From Chloranthus sessilifolius (taxonomy: Eukaryota > Streptophyta > Magnoliopsida > Chloranthales > Chloranthaceae): a DNA stretch of 64,000 nt. Location of the stretch: assembly GCA_021018995.1 (NCBI GenBank), contig CM037587.1, positions 87,417,251-87,481,250 on the forward strand. The letters run 5' to 3'. This document shows, piece after piece, positions 34,056 through 46,233 of the stretch. Each line of letters begins with the position of its first letter. The stretch's first letter is position 1. Both the position numbers and the translations under genes were made by a program. The notes beneath the pieces were generated by a model that worked only from the letters and a program-made list of their open reading frames with translations, did not search any database and was not told the origin of the DNA.

Positions 34056-34652
34056 GCTGAAACCCAACCAGGAAAACTGATAAAATTACGAGCATCACCT
34101 TTACTGTTTAGATTTCCCTAGATGCTGACACCAAGGGCAGGATCTAAAGCTCTCGCAAGTATTCCCCAATGTCTGAAACATTAGAACACTCCAAGCAATG
34201 AAGGGACCTGAAATTTTTTAATCTGCAACTTCTCACTGATCCTCAGTGAGGCCTAGAATTGCCAGTCTCTTCATTTTCCAATGATCGTTAGTCATCATCG
34301 CCTAGTCTTATTCCTCCACTCAGTTCTGTTTATGGCTAAAGTCTTTGTTCCACCAGAATTCTCCATTTCCTTTATCAATACATCTCTCCAAGTCTTTATT
34401 GGTCCTTCCTTTTCTCCTCGTGCTTCTATGTTGTTTCAATTGTTTGCATAGGGGAGCTATTTCAGGTTTCTATTGAGAATACCCAAACCATCTCAAGCAA
34501 CATTCTTTAATTTTCTTTCTTATTGGGGTCACTCTTGAACTTCCTTTCATGTCAGCTAATGATCCCTCCCAAACATAATTATTTCCCGCATTTTATGTAT
34601 TGGTAGCTTTATTAACTCCCACAGATTCTTGGAGGACACCTACACCAAAAAT
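34056..34652. other. no recognisable feature
   Basis: Spacer with no coding or repeat signature that I could support. Confidence 0.4.
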
Positions 34653-34943
34653 CATTGACTGCTTTGAATTAGATGATGGAGATCGTTTTTCGCCCCAATC
34701 TTCTTCACAAGGGATTTTGAGACCATGAGTATGACAGTTTATTATTCCACATGGCACAAATCCCAAAAATGTGGCCTTAAAATCACATGGCACACATCGC
34801 GCTCAAATGTGCCATTTTATGGGATATGTGCCACGTAGAATAAAAAACTGACTGTCTGATAGTATGCTCATGGTCTCAAGATCCTTGTGTGGAAGATTGG
34901 GGAGGAAAACGATCTCCATCGTTTGATTCAAAGCTGGGCGTCA
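34653..34943. mobile_element. snapback MITE, about 290 bp
   Basis: The left half (ATTGACTGCTTTGAATTAGA onward) and the right half are reverse complements over about 130 bp each, with mismatches. A second, more decayed copy lies at 42553-42790. Confidence 0.75.
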
Positions 34944-35170
34944 AGATTTCGTGGGCATTAATAAAAAACTATTTGGGCGTTTAGATTCTGGTAACAATGC
35001 TAGAAATGACAAAAAAAATGTGAAAATTTCTAAAGAAGGGATTATAATCCCTCCCAACACAACAATCTGGAAATTCAATAGCAGAAATTCTGCAATAGCA
35101 TTAAGGGCATATAGAGATTAGTGGTTAGAATTTAGATTACGTGGTGGTCTGAGACATTGGTTTACAGAGA

Positions 35171-35485
35171 ATTGCAGTTGCAGAGGAAGTTAGGTCTATT
35201 ATTATGAAGGAGCCGGAGTTAGGTTCCTTTAGGTAGGTTGTTGGATTGGCAGCTTTTCTATTGTTTTTTTCCTTACGACTTGGCGTGGTTCAGAGGTGGA
35301 CCTTGAAGCAAGTCTATCCATACAGGGTAGTTTTTATTAACGCCGACAGAATCTTCAAGGTTCACCTCTGAACCACGCCATGTTATAAGGAAAAAAATAG
35401 AAAAGCTGCCAATCCGACAACCTTCCTAAAGGAACCTAACTCTGGCCTCCATAATAATAGACCTAACTTCATCTGTAACTGCAAT
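35171..35485. repeat. long hairpin, arms about 135 bp, loop 44 bp
   Basis: Arms 35171-35308 and 35353-35485 are close to perfect reverse complements, with a few mismatches and small gaps. No terminal repeat or duplication typical of a MITE was recognised. A transcript would fold into one long hairpin. Confidence 0.85.
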
Positions 35486-37337
35486 TTTGGAAACCAAAAC
35501 AGTAGAAGGAAGATAGTGTGCCCGATTTGACCCTAGTTTGTCAAAAATTAAGCCCTCTTAAAACTGGCAGTATTCATAAACCATAGGTTATTAATGTTGC
35601 ACTTGTCATTATGTTTTGATTCCAAACTTTGGGACCTTGTCGAATTTTCTGACTTCTAGTAGCAATCTATTGACCAGAGTCAAATATCTTTTTGGTATAA
35701 CTTTTATTTTTCTCATGCGCCAGAGAACAAATGATTACATCTGAATGCAAGAGAGGTCTATATAACAAATTTTGAGCTTCGAGAAAGGAGCACCCGCGTG
35801 GCCTGAATGAATAGAAAATTCCTGCCTTGAATGAATAGAAAATTCCTTTGTAACGGCTTTTCAGTTCTCAACTTTCTGTGAAGTTATTGCAGTAAGTGTA
35901 GGCTGTGCTCTCAAATGCTTCTTTCGCATCTCATGTTTTTTCAAAATTTTAAAAACAAAAATGCAAAAATAAAAATAAAAAACGTGAGACTTTTCATCTG
36001 GAAGCCAACAAATTTACGGGACTCGGTCCAAATTCTTGTGGAAGGCCAACGCTTGACCAAAGCACTTTTTGCAGCTCACCCTGAACGGTGACTCCATGAG
36101 CCAAATGCAGTTTAGCCATTCGTATGAATAAAAGTTATTCAATGGCAGAATGTTAGGCTGAACCCCAATCCAAACCACGACTATGACTAGGCATTCACAC
36201 CACAGAAACAGATTTGGAGTGTGAAGTGAATATAATTATTCTTTCATCTGCATCATAAAGGCATGAGACATATCAGTCTCAAACCTCCATGTCCCAGGAA
36301 TCCTAGATTGTTAATCCAAGAATCAAATGTGGTTCTTGACAGGGTTACCAAATTTTCTGGTTCACTCACTTCAAATTCAAGCTCAGGTCTAACGAACCTC
36401 TTTTGCTAGGGATAATTCAAATCGGAATATTAAATATTGGTGATTATGTCTGATTCAATGGCTGCTTGTGTTGATACAGATGATGGAAATTGTGTTCCGT
36501 GCTAATATTTGGCACCAAAGGTGTTTACATCATAGCTTGTAAATCAGATGGCTTGGATGTGAATCCCGCTGTACAATGAGTAGGGCTGGAATATAGTTAC
36601 AGACTTGAAGAGAAGAGCACACGAGCATAGAGATTTGTGGCTGTAAAGCTGACATGACATCAGCCCATTGTGTAAGATGAGTCTGCAATGAGCGAACTGG
36701 TCTATGAACCAGTTTGCTAACCAGATTGATAGGCTGAGCTGCAAATTAGGTAAACTTGGTTCCAATCACTATTCCTTTCTGTACTAAAACTTTTATGTAC
36801 ATTAACAACTAATAGTATAGTAATGGTTCCATATCAAATTTGCCGATCAATTAAACATTAAAAATTTCCCTATTCAATTGTGAGCCAAAAGGTGAATTTT
36901 TAATGCACCACATTTGTGTGGCAAACCAAGATATTTGACCTGTTAGATAATATATTAAATTTAAAAAAAAAAGGTTCAAGCGTAATTTAAAATAGCTCAA
37001 TTCTATCCCATTTTCCTGCAACCCATTATCAGTAGATTCAAGTCCGATTTATCAATTGACTCAAAATGCTTTGTTTTCTGTTTAGATTGAGAGCTCTTAA
37101 AGATAAAACCAATTCAACAAGTTCAGTTTCTCCCAAGCAATAAAACACATGATACTATCTAAATCCACAAGTAAAGACGATTAAAGATCAAACAATCATC
37201 ATCATTCCATGAAATCTAAACTAACTACTAGTTCAAATTAGGTGAATTAAAAATCCTACACCACCAATCCGTCTATTGCTAAACAAGGAAAAACACAAAC
37301 AGTCAAATGGTCACATTGAGAAATCAAAATTCATCAA
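35486..37337. other. intergenic, no recognisable feature
   Basis: AT-rich sequence up to the end of the H2A.Z gene; the last part is probably its 3' untranslated region on the minus strand. Confidence 0.5.
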
Positions 37338-37634
37338 TCAATCCTTCGAGGATTTGTTGATGAGAGATTTGTGAATGTGCGGGATGACGCCACCTCCAGC
37401 AATGGTGCCCTTGATCAGTGTATCTAGTTCTTCATCTCCTCTAATTGCCAGCTGCAAGTGTCGTGGTGTTATGCGCTTCACTTTCAGATCTTTGCTCGCA
37501 TTTCCCGCCAACTCCAGTACCTCTGCTGTTAGGTATTCCAGGATGGCAGCCGAATAAACTGCTGCTGTTGCCCCTACTCGCCCATTAGCGGCAATCCTGG
37601 ACTTCAGATGACGGTGGATACGGCCCACCGGAAA
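37338..37634 (-). CDS. histone H2A.Z, second exon
   Basis: Encodes 98 residues beginning [20 protein letters not shown] and ending [12 protein letters not shown], with TGA at 37338-37340. The histone fold is complete: [37 protein letters not shown] and [36 protein letters not shown] is the H2A.Z signature; canonical H2A and H2A.W/H2A.X tails (SPKK, SQEF) are absent. H2A.Z replaces H2A in nucleosomes near transcription starts and is loaded by the SWR1 complex. An acceptor CAG (plus-strand CTG at 37635-37637) sets the start. Joined to exon 1 at the AGLQ/FPVGR boundary. Intact, presumably functional. Confidence 0.97.
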   Translation of the reverse strand, partial: FPVGRIHRHLKSRIAANGRVGATAAVYSAAILEYLTAEVLELAGNASKDLKVKRITPRHLQLAIRGDEELDTLIKGTIAGGGVIPHIHKSLINKSSKD

Positions 37635-37976
37635 CTGGATTCATCGTAAATTTGAAATTATTACAGAAACTTAACAAACATGTCCACCATTTCACTACAT
37701 GCGAAATAAGGACATTTATTAAAATAGGGTTAATTTCTCTGAGAATGACCTAAAAAGGATCAATGGAGCAAAACAGTCCATCAAATAATGGTGATACTCA
37801 TTTTGTAAGTACATTGTTAGAAATCGTTTAAATTACTAGACGCCCCCAACAGCTTATAAAGCAAACTTACCAAGAGATGTCACTCATAAATTGCTGTTTG
37901 TATGGCGCAAATTGATGAGTTAAAAAGAGCAAAAAAAACAAAAAAAAAAACACAGTTTTTCATAGACTCTTGAAAA

Positions 37977-38442
37977 GGTGCCTAAGAGCATCTCCATCTG
38001 TATCTGAAATCCAGCATGGAGACCATAACGGCTATATTTGGGATAGGATTTTACTTGCCTCCGCTCCAATGATTATCCTATATCAAACGTGATTATAGGA
38101 TATCAACTTGTTATCCCACATATAGGATGCCAAGTTGATATCATATTTTTTTTTAAACACTATTTTACTAAGAAGTCAGGGACTATTGGCCCGAGCCCAC
38201 GACTTACTCCATCACAATGGAGGGAGAGTACTAATTGGGCTAATGCCTCTCTGGTATATATCAAGTGGTGTAGATATATATTATTTTATTTAAAATAAAT
38301 TTAAAAATATAATAAATAATAAATTTAGAATACATTGGAGTGCACCATATCCCAAATTTTTTATCTCACAAATTTAGTATCTCAAACTTGCCACATATGT
38401 GAAAAATGTGATAGGATCATTAGAGATGCTCTACGTAGCACC
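37977..38442. mobile_element. MITE with GAGCATCTC ends
   Basis: Ends GGTGCCTAAGAGCATCTC and, inverted, GGTGCTACGTAGAGCATCTC are alike. The interior has a further dyad near 38090-38145 (ATATCAACTTG against CAAGTTGATAT). No coding capacity. Confidence 0.65.
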
Positions 38443-39028
38443 CAAAATCCCGTTTTGGAACGACTAGAGAGACATTACCTAAATTAACTCCTACTCATGT
38501 TGATTTTTATCATTTGAAAATTGGACAGTTCAATATAGTAAATTTTCATGATAGCACGGTAGGAGCATAAAACGAATCCCAGGCTAACCAGTGTTCCCAA
38601 AAGAATAAAAGAGCGACAAATTAAAATATTAGGATTTTTACCGAATAATGTTTATTGTTACAAAATATATTACCTCATATCCTAGTTACTATGAAAATTA
38701 TCTCACAATGCCTAGTTCTACATAATTATAAGCTAATAAATTCCTCTCATAAAGGTTCAAACACACAAAATCATAAAAATAAAAAGGTTCGAGCACACAA
38801 GCTGTCACAATTCTCACAATTAATCAAAATTTTGAAAAAAAAAAAATCTCTGGATAGGTGATCTGTGGAACTTTTTGTTGAATTTTCACTTAAATCGTTG
38901 ATTTACCGAAATTTTCCAGTTATTTTTCCTTTTTATCATTATAATATATGCTTTGATCATATTTTATATTATTTTTTTATAATAAGATAAATTATTAATG
39001 CATGCAAACTTTTTTCATTATTTTAAAG

Positions 39029-39273
39029 CATGGTTCAAAATTTCAGCTGGAATCTTAAAATTTCGGCCAAAACGTAACGGTTTGGATGGCCCCCAAAACG
39101 AAAACTCTAAATATTCGGTATCTGTTTGATTTGAGCATATTATGGGCTAATATTTTGCTGCTTGGATAATTTAAATTTGAAAAAAAAAAAAACAAAAAAA
39201 GTGGACCGAAATTTCAAAATTTTGATTTTGGGCAAGACCCAAACCGAAACGACAACCGAATTTTTTATCCTTG
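39029..39273. mobile_element. hAT-type MITE (CATGG-TTC subgroup), second copy
   Basis: Ends CATGGTTCAAAATTTC and TTTTTTATCCTTG; flanks TTTTAAAG and ATTTAAAG differ at one of eight bases. Similar to 29095-29271. Confidence 0.85.
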
Positions 39274-39477
39274 ATTTAAAGACCCAAATTATAAATATTT
39301 TTGTACATTTTAATAACTAGTTATTAATTTTATAATCCTCAAATTTCTTTTCCAAATTTTCCTGGAGCACGAAATGATTGCCGAATCTGAACTGAATTAT
39401 ATTATGCACACAAGGGACTTTTCTAATTTTTAAAGACCAAAATACATCCTAGCCTATAGTTGCAAGTGAGAGCAACC

Positions 39478-39722
39478 CCAATGGGGAGTAATAAAAAAAT
39501 AATCATTTGGCCCTATCAAATTTGTAAATGATATGATAAATTTGAGCACTTGATTCCAGACGTTAAATTTTGATAGGGTCAAAGTAACTGTTTGAAAATA
39601 ATTTATTAATTTTCACCAATTTAAAAGAATTAGATAATACTTTTTAGTATAATAAATGTGCAACAGTCACATTATTAAAATAAAATATTATTTATTTACT
39701 TTCTAACGTTGGGGGCCTCCAA
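39478..39722. mobile_element. possible decayed MITE
   Basis: The end AGCAACCCCAATGG and the other end, inverted, GGAGGCCCCCAACG are weakly alike. The call rests on these ends only. Confidence 0.35.
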
Positions 39723-40116
39723 GGACATCCAACGTATATTATATTTGGTAACTACATATATAACGGTAAAAATCCTAAAATGATATGTTTTAAATAATTT
39801 CAAAAAAAATGTAACTACTTCTTTCAAAAAAAAATTAAAATAAATAAAAAATGTAACTACTTGAAAATAGATCCAAATTCCATCACAAAAAAAAAAAAAT
39901 ACGAAAAAAAAGATCGAAACGGTGGTTTGATACCGAACACGGACGGCTACTCGGCGAGGTACCACCGACGTCCCTAAACCCTCGTAAGATTCTCAAAAAA
40001 GTTGAGTTTGGGGGCGTAATACGCACTCCCTCGAATGGAGTAAGTACCACTAGTGTACTACGCATTCAAATCTTATTTCTTCTATTATGAAACAAATAAT
40101 AAATAGGTTTATTTAC

Positions 40117-40224
40117 CTGGAGACCGGCTCGAGATGACCGGGTAACCGGCTTTTTCTTATCCTTATCCTTGTTGCCAGCTGTAGTTTTTCCCGCCACTAG
40201 CCCTTTCCCGCCTTTTCCAGCCAT
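40117..40224 (-). CDS. histone H2A.Z, first exon
   Basis: Encodes 36 residues: MAGKGGKGLVAGKTTAGNKD, then KDKKKPVTRSSRAGLQ. This is the lysine- and glycine-rich N-terminal tail typical of plant H2A.Z, ending exactly at the AGLQ/FPVGR point of the histone fold. The ATG is at 40222-40224 on the minus strand and the donor (CAG/GTAAAT) at 40117/40116. With exon 2 the protein is 134 residues, the usual size. Tail lysines are sites of acetylation in the family. Confidence 0.95.
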
Positions 40225-40621
40225 TTTCTTTCTACTAAAAAAATAAATAAAAGAATTATAACAATAGATTGCTAAATCAGAAACAAGAAAAGATAAAAAA
40301 CCAACTATAAAAATATTCCCTAAATAAAATAAATGAGGAAAAAAAAACCCAGAAAGAGGAAAAGAAGCCCCTAAAAAGACAAATCAACAATAGAAATAAA
40401 CAAAATAAAAATATTATGCAACCATTCAAGCGATGGGTACGAAAAAATAACATTAATGAAAGGAAATAAAGTGCTGAAACATACATATAAATATAAAATA
40501 AAAACTAAAAATACAAGAGAGAGAGAGATGATACACCTTTAAGGGGGCCTCTCGTCGTCTAAGGCTTCGACTTCTAGCAAGAGGAGAAATATAGAAATGA
40601 ATGAAAGAAGAAGACGTTTCG

Positions 40622-40629
40622 TATTTATA
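40622..40629 (-). promoter_or_regulatory. H2A.Z TATA box
   Basis: TATAAATA on the minus strand, about 400 bp upstream of the ATG; a transcript from here would have a leader of roughly 370 bases, possibly containing a leader intron. Confidence 0.5.
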
Positions 40630-40861
40630 AATCTGGATTTAAGAGCGGTTATATTTGGTGGGAGTCTTGGATTTCAAATTTTACTTTATTTACTAAACTA
40701 TCCCTTCCTTTTACTTAAATGACTGACTCTTCCGACTTTCGTTTTCCAAAATTACCATTTTCTCCTCCCTCAACTCTCTGTCTGCCAGTAGAAGTGACTC
40801 TGAACTGGGAAACATTTTACTGGATACCATGGTGCTTTTGGTAATTTCACAAAGCCACCGA

Positions 40862-40874
40862 TTCCGCGCGAAAA
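40862..40874 (-). promoter_or_regulatory. E2F-like site upstream of H2A.Z
   Basis: Minus-strand TTTTCGCGCGGAA fits the E2F consensus TTTSSCGC. It is about 235 bp upstream of the TATA box. E2F sites are common in cell-cycle-linked histone and replication genes of plants. Confidence 0.45.
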
Positions 40875-41219
40875 TGTACATTAATTTCGCACCTAATGAG
40901 CCGCGGAGCGCAGTTAGCCAAACTATTAAGTAGTAAAGGGTATTATCGTAAATTCGCATGCGACGGAAAACGAGGGCATCATGATCATTCAACATGCATC
41001 TCTTCGACTCGATTCAAATGAGGAAGCAAGCCAAACCTAGTGGCTTTTTCCCAATTTTGAGTTGACCAAAGCGTCCGGAGTTCTGGATTTACAAAATCTT
41101 ATGTGTGAAGCGGACCATTGTGCTGCATGCGGTCGATTTTAATGGACAGACCCACTCTCCTGTCCTTACCATCATTTAAACACTATTTTTGTGTTTAATT
41201 GATCTTACGCCATTAAAAT

Positions 41220-41715
41220 TGTAAGATGTGAGCAAAGCAAAACGGAAGAGTGATGGATCATAATTGAGCTGAAGTGTAATAGAACAAATATACATTAGGC
41301 AATCAATTTTCAATCAAGATTAGGGGCATACCTCGTAGATGAGAATGATCGTGGAGATTCCGATGAGAATAGTCCGATTTCGATAGGCGCCGTTTGCCTA
41401 TAGCTTGAGGACAATACTATCTCGCTTCTATCTCCCTCTATACGATGGGCGTGATTTTATTGAGTGGAGATAAAGAGGGGACGTTGTCCTCTTTTATAGC
41501 ATGCCCTTGAATCCTAACCCATCAAGGATTCAAAGGAGAGGCGTATCACTAGAGGATAAGGATTGGCTTACCACACACCAATAAAGTTAAAACCAACTCC
41601 TTAAGTTGCGTGGACTGAATCACGTAACAAGAAAATCCCAAAGTCTTTAGTCAATCATGTTTTAATTAAAATAGGAAAAGGCTAGAGTTATTGTGTGGAT
41701 CACAAATACCCAACA
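41220..41715 (-). repeat. possible solo LTR
   Basis: Minus-strand start TGTTGGGTATTTGTGATCC at 41715 and a TGTAAGATG plus-strand start at 41220 could be LTR ends. A minus-strand TATAAAAG lies near 41495. No target duplication was found, so the call is weak. Confidence 0.35.
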
Positions 41716-41899
41716 AAGTGGGCCCGAAAATAGCTTTTTCGGAATTTGTAGACCCTATTTGGCAATTCTTCTCCAAAAAGCACTTCTAGGTCTTTATTCT
41801 AAAAAAAAATAAAAAAAATAAAGACTTTTCAGGTGTTGTGAAGAGGTTGTTTACATGCCACTTATTAAAAATAATGTTTTCCAAAAAGGTTTATCGCAT

Positions 41900-42105
41900 G
41901 TTGAAAATGACATTGACCGGTTGAGCAATAACTCAACTAATATCCACTTCCTTTTGTGGAAGCAAAGGTTGTGGGTTCTAATCCCCACCCTTGCCCTTTA
42001 TGTGGGTTTCCTCTCAATGTGTTACGTCAAAAATGGATCCTCTGCATGAAAACTTGTACAAGCGCTACATTTGGGTTTTGACATCCTCAAAAAATAAAAA
42101 TAAAA
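41900..42105 (+). repeat. tRNA-derived SINE
   Basis: An A-box-like GGTTGAGCAATAACTC near 41919 is followed by a B-box-like GGGTTCTAATCCC near 41970, and the unit ends in an A-rich tail near 42088-42105. No functional tRNA fold is seen. Confidence 0.5.
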
Positions 42106-42552
42106 TGGTTGGGCAGCTTCTCATAGAACACCGTTTTCAGCTAAAGGTATCATGTCTCTACGTGAAATATATTTCTCACCTAATATTTTTTCTCTTAGAA
42201 AGTACTTTTTTGGTAGAGGACATATGCACTTTTAACATCATTTTTCCTTCACTAATTGTAGATCACATATGCTTTATAGGCATGAGGGACTGCCACTTGG
42301 AATATGTACATTGATACCACATGTGTGCCACATGGTTTAACGTTAAAGTGCACTTTAATAAGTGCAATATCAGTTAGGGAGCCGCTAACTAAATTACACA
42401 GAAAACTATAGGTCGAAGTTTATTATCTTCTTCCTCAAACACTAACTCATCTTTCCCAAACAACAATTTCTAATTGCCTTAATCCTAACTACGGGTATCT
42501 TAGTTCGTGTCTATAGGACTACTGATAGCACCAACGTATGAAACCCACCCAT

Positions 42553-42790
42553 TGACTGCTTGGAATGTGACGATGAAAATATTTTTCACTCTAATCTTCC
42601 ACACAATGGATTTTAAGAACATAAGCGTACTGTTAGACTATCAGTCTTTTATTTCACGTGGCTCAAATTAAAAAAAGTAGTCCAAAAATCACATAACACA
42701 CATCATGCTCAAATTTGATTCTAGGGCAATTTTTTGGATCTTTGTCATGTGGAATAAAAAGTGATTGTCTGATGGTAAAAGTAAGAGAAT
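42553..42790. mobile_element. decayed copy of the 34.65 kb MITE
   Basis: Shares ATTGACTGCTTGGAATG, CAATCTTCCACACAA-like and GATTGTCTGATGGTA blocks with 34653-34943 in the same order. The right end is damaged. Confidence 0.6.
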
Positions 42791-42829
42791 TCTCAAATAT
42801 GTATGTAAAGAAATGAATGCCTTCTTTCG

Positions 42830-44856
42830 TTTATATTATTGATTCTATTTTATTATGACATGATAGATTAGAGCATTTGAATGCTAATCGTTTAAATTTT
42901 ATGATAGAATTATGATTAATTCTTAGATGTCAGAAAAATATTCATGAAAAATATAAAATTTGTGTTCAAACTAAAATCACTAGAAAACCTTCCAATAAAG
43001 TAGAAAGAAAATCTCAGATTTTAGAGCTCATTCATATTAATATTTATTATTTAAATAGTATTTTGACTAAAGGAGAAAAAAAATATTTTATAACATTTAT
43101 TGACGATTATTTTGAATATACTTATGTTTATTTACTAAAACATAAAATAAAGCTTCAGAAAAATTTAAAGCTTATAAAGAAGAATTTGAAAATCAGTTAA
43201 ATTTTAAAATTAAAACTTTAAAATATGATAGAGGAGGAGAATACACTTCAAATGATTTTAGTAAATTTTGTGAAAATATGGGAGTCGTGCATCTAACGAC
43301 TGCATCTTACACTCCTCAATAAAATGGTACAACAGAAAGAAAAAATTAAATTTTAATAGAAATGGTGAATGCTATACTTTTAAATTTCGATTTAAATTTA
43401 AATTTATGGGGTGAAGCACTATTCACTACTTGACATGTTTTAAATAGAGTGTCACAAAAGAGTTCTAGTATAACTTCCTATGAGTTATGGAAGAAAAGAA
43501 AATCAAATCTTAAATACCTCAAAATGTGGGAGTGTCGTGTATTAGTTAGATTATCAGATTTTAAAAGACCCAAATTAGGTAATAGAGTTATTGAATGTGT
43601 ATTTATTGGATACTCATTAGCCAGTAAAGCCTACAGATTTTTTGTAACTGAATCTAAGGGTGCAATTGATCAAAACAATATAATAGAATTGAGAGATGTT
43701 GAATTCTATAAACACTAATTTTCTTTTATTCCTAGAATTAATAAAAAAATTGATAAAGAAAAACTAATTATAAATTCTGAAAATATAAAAAACATGGACC
43801 TCAGAAGAAGTAAAAAATGTGAAAAGAAATATCTTTTGGGTTAGATTTTTATATGTTTGTAGTAGAATGAATAAGATTAGAACAAGTAAAGGAAACTATA
43901 TTTTCTTTTCATATTGAAAATGATTCTTTAACATTTGATGAGACTATGAAATGACAAGATACTAATTTTTGGAAGGAAGCAATAAATGATGAAATAAAAT
44001 ATATAATGGATAATAAAATATGAAAACTAATTGATCTTCCTGAAGGATCTAACCTATAGGTTGTAAATAGATTTTCAAACGAAAACTAAAAGCTAATGAA
44101 CTATAGATAAGTTTAAGGCTAGATTGATAGTAAAAGAATTTAGACAAACTGAAGGTATTAACTTTTTTGATAATTATGCGCCGGTAGCCAGAGTTTCGAC
44201 TATTAGGATCTTAATAGCAATTGTTTCTATTTATCATTTACAAAATCATCAAATGGATGTAAAAATCACATTCTTAAATGGTAAATTAGAAGAAGTTCAT
44301 ATGAAACAACCTGAAAGTTTTGTAATGATCGGACATGAACATAAAGTTTGTAAATTAATTAAATCTCTTTATGGTTTAAAACAAGCATCTAAACAGTGAC
44401 ATGAAAATTTTCAAAGTGTTATTGTTTTTAACGATTTCAAAATTAATGAATCTGATAAATATGTTTATAGTAAGTTTTCTGTAAATAAGAGAGTTATCAT
44501 ATGTTTATATGTAGATGACATGCTTATATTTGGTACTGATTTAGATAGTATAATAAATGTTAAATCCTTTCTCTCTTTCAATTTTGATATGAAAGATATG
44601 GGTAATATTGATATCATCTTAGGAATCAAAATAATAAGCAATGATAATGAGCTTGCTTTGACCTAATCTTATTACATAGAGAAAATTCTCAAAAAATATA
44701 ATCATTTTGATGATAAATTTGCATCTACACCATATGATCCTAACATCAAACTTTTTTATAATAAAGGTAGATCTGTAAATCAGTTAGAATATACTAGAGT
44801 AATCAGTAGTTTGATGTATGCAATGTACTATACTAGACCTGACTTAACATATGCAG
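42830..44856 (+). pseudogene. Ty1/copia pol remnant
   Basis: Plus-strand frames in order: the end of the pre-integrase segment, integrase (KYFITFIDDYFEYTYVYLLK; TLKYDRGGEYTS; GTTERKN after a stop), the integrase tail (VIECVFIGYSLASKAYRFF), and RT (NYAPVARVSTIRILIAIVSI; FLNGKLEEVHMKQPESF; KSLYGLKQAS; YVDDMLIFGTD; YTRPDLTYAV). Stops interrupt several motifs, for example TAA within TPQ-NGT. Gag, the LTRs and RNase H are missing; the right side is cut by insertion of the element at 44857. Confidence 0.9.
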
Positions 44857-46233
44857 TGATCGATTTTAAAGTGTACCCTTGCAAGTGTATAAGATCGATT
44901 GTAGCCAGACAAGAATACAAGTATCGTACCTATAGAAAAATGCATAATCCAATTAATTTTAAGGAGATGGAAAATACCCAAGGAAGTACCAAAGGCGAGA
45001 ATTTGACTGCTAAAATCTATCACTACACGATGTAAAAATAAGAATAATGAAATCAAGCTATGCAAAGATGAACAATAACAAAGAAAGTGACAATGATGAG
45101 ATGATCAAGGAGTTTGTTAACCTTAGAGTTGTAACTTTTTTATAATCAATCATATAATATTCAAGTCAAATCATTATACCATCGTTTAACTACAAGAAAA
45201 ACGAATCGATGAGAATACAATTATTGATTCGGCATACCCTATCCTAACACTATAACGCATCCAATCACGACATGAATCATGCGAAAGACATAACGTATCA
45301 CAAATATAAAATCATAAAAATAAGAATCAATCGCACGACATCCCAAATCGGTCTACGAGATCGATCTGAGTGGAATAACTCTTTTATTGTAGTCGATAAC
45401 CAGGATCGACTACTATAAATGAGTATTCAATGATCTACAACAGGCTCAGACTTAAAGACGTACGATTCAATAATTTTAACAAGAAATTGTACAATTAAAG
45501 TCGATTAGTTACTTATCTAGGGTTCGCTTTCTCCTTGAACGAGGGGTTTAATCGCTCATCCTTGATCCACATATACAATGCAAACCCGAAGCCATCACTA
45601 AAATATGTCCTTTTATTTATCAAAAGATTTAATCCTTACACATCTCTCTTCTTACGACAAACTACTACTCAATGAACAAAAAAAAAGCTTGCAAAAACCT
45701 AAAGAATTCAACCAAGAGGAAGCCCCCTAAACCCTAAAGATAGCTTTGTTTATATAGGGTGTGGATAGAAAAACTTTCATAAAAAGGTCAATCGATTGAA
45801 TTTCCAATTTTAATCGATTGACTTTAAATTTGAATTTTGGCGGATTAATTTGAATTTGAAGTCAATCGATTGATTTACAAGTCTCAATCGATTGCTTAAT
45901 TTTAAATTCAAATTAAAAGAGGGAAAAAGTTGTCATCAAGTCAATCGATTGAATCCTGAATCTCAATCGATTGATGATGACCTGTAACATCTTCATTTAC
46001 TTAGTTGTGACTGAACCAATCAATTCTCTTTCATGAATTTCGGTGTTTTGTTGGCTCCATGGTTCAATGTTCTCATGCAATCCTTAATTATGCTCTTTTA
46101 TGCTCTTTCAAGATTCAACGATAAAAAACACCTGAAACCACTGAAACTGCACAACAACCGTTAGATAACCTTCATCAGATAGTCAAATGTTAGTATTAGA
46201 GTACAAAATATGGTCATATTTTGACACAGATCA
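44857..46233 (-). repeat. 3' LTR of outer Athila-like element
   Basis: The plus strand starts TGATCGATTTT at 44857, within the copia RT, and ends GATCA at 46233, so both ends share TGATC. A polypurine tract follows at 46234-46247 on the minus strand. The minus-strand TATA is at 45749-45756, and six TCAATCGATTGA dyads at 45788-45974 lie upstream of it. Length 1377 bp. The flank TGCAG at 44852-44856 would be the target duplication; its partner is outside the window. Confidence 0.8.
45788..45974. repeat. paired TCAATCGATTGA dyads in U3
   Basis: Copies or variants at 45788, 45811, 45862, 45884, 45941 and 45963: three pairs, each pair 22-23 bp apart. Directly upstream of the TATA box at 45749-45756. 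Confidence 0.92.

Larger units (their letters stand above)
37635..40116 (-). other. H2A.Z intron, 2.5 kb
   Basis: Minus-strand GTAAAT donor at 40116 and CAG acceptor at 37637. It contains three small DNA-transposon-like elements (37977-38442, 39029-39273, about 39478-39722). Confidence 0.85.

Noticed and set aside
38150..38290. A SINE with internal promoter in the H2A.Z intron
   Set aside because: No acceptable B-box; the stretch lies inside a MITE with clear ends.
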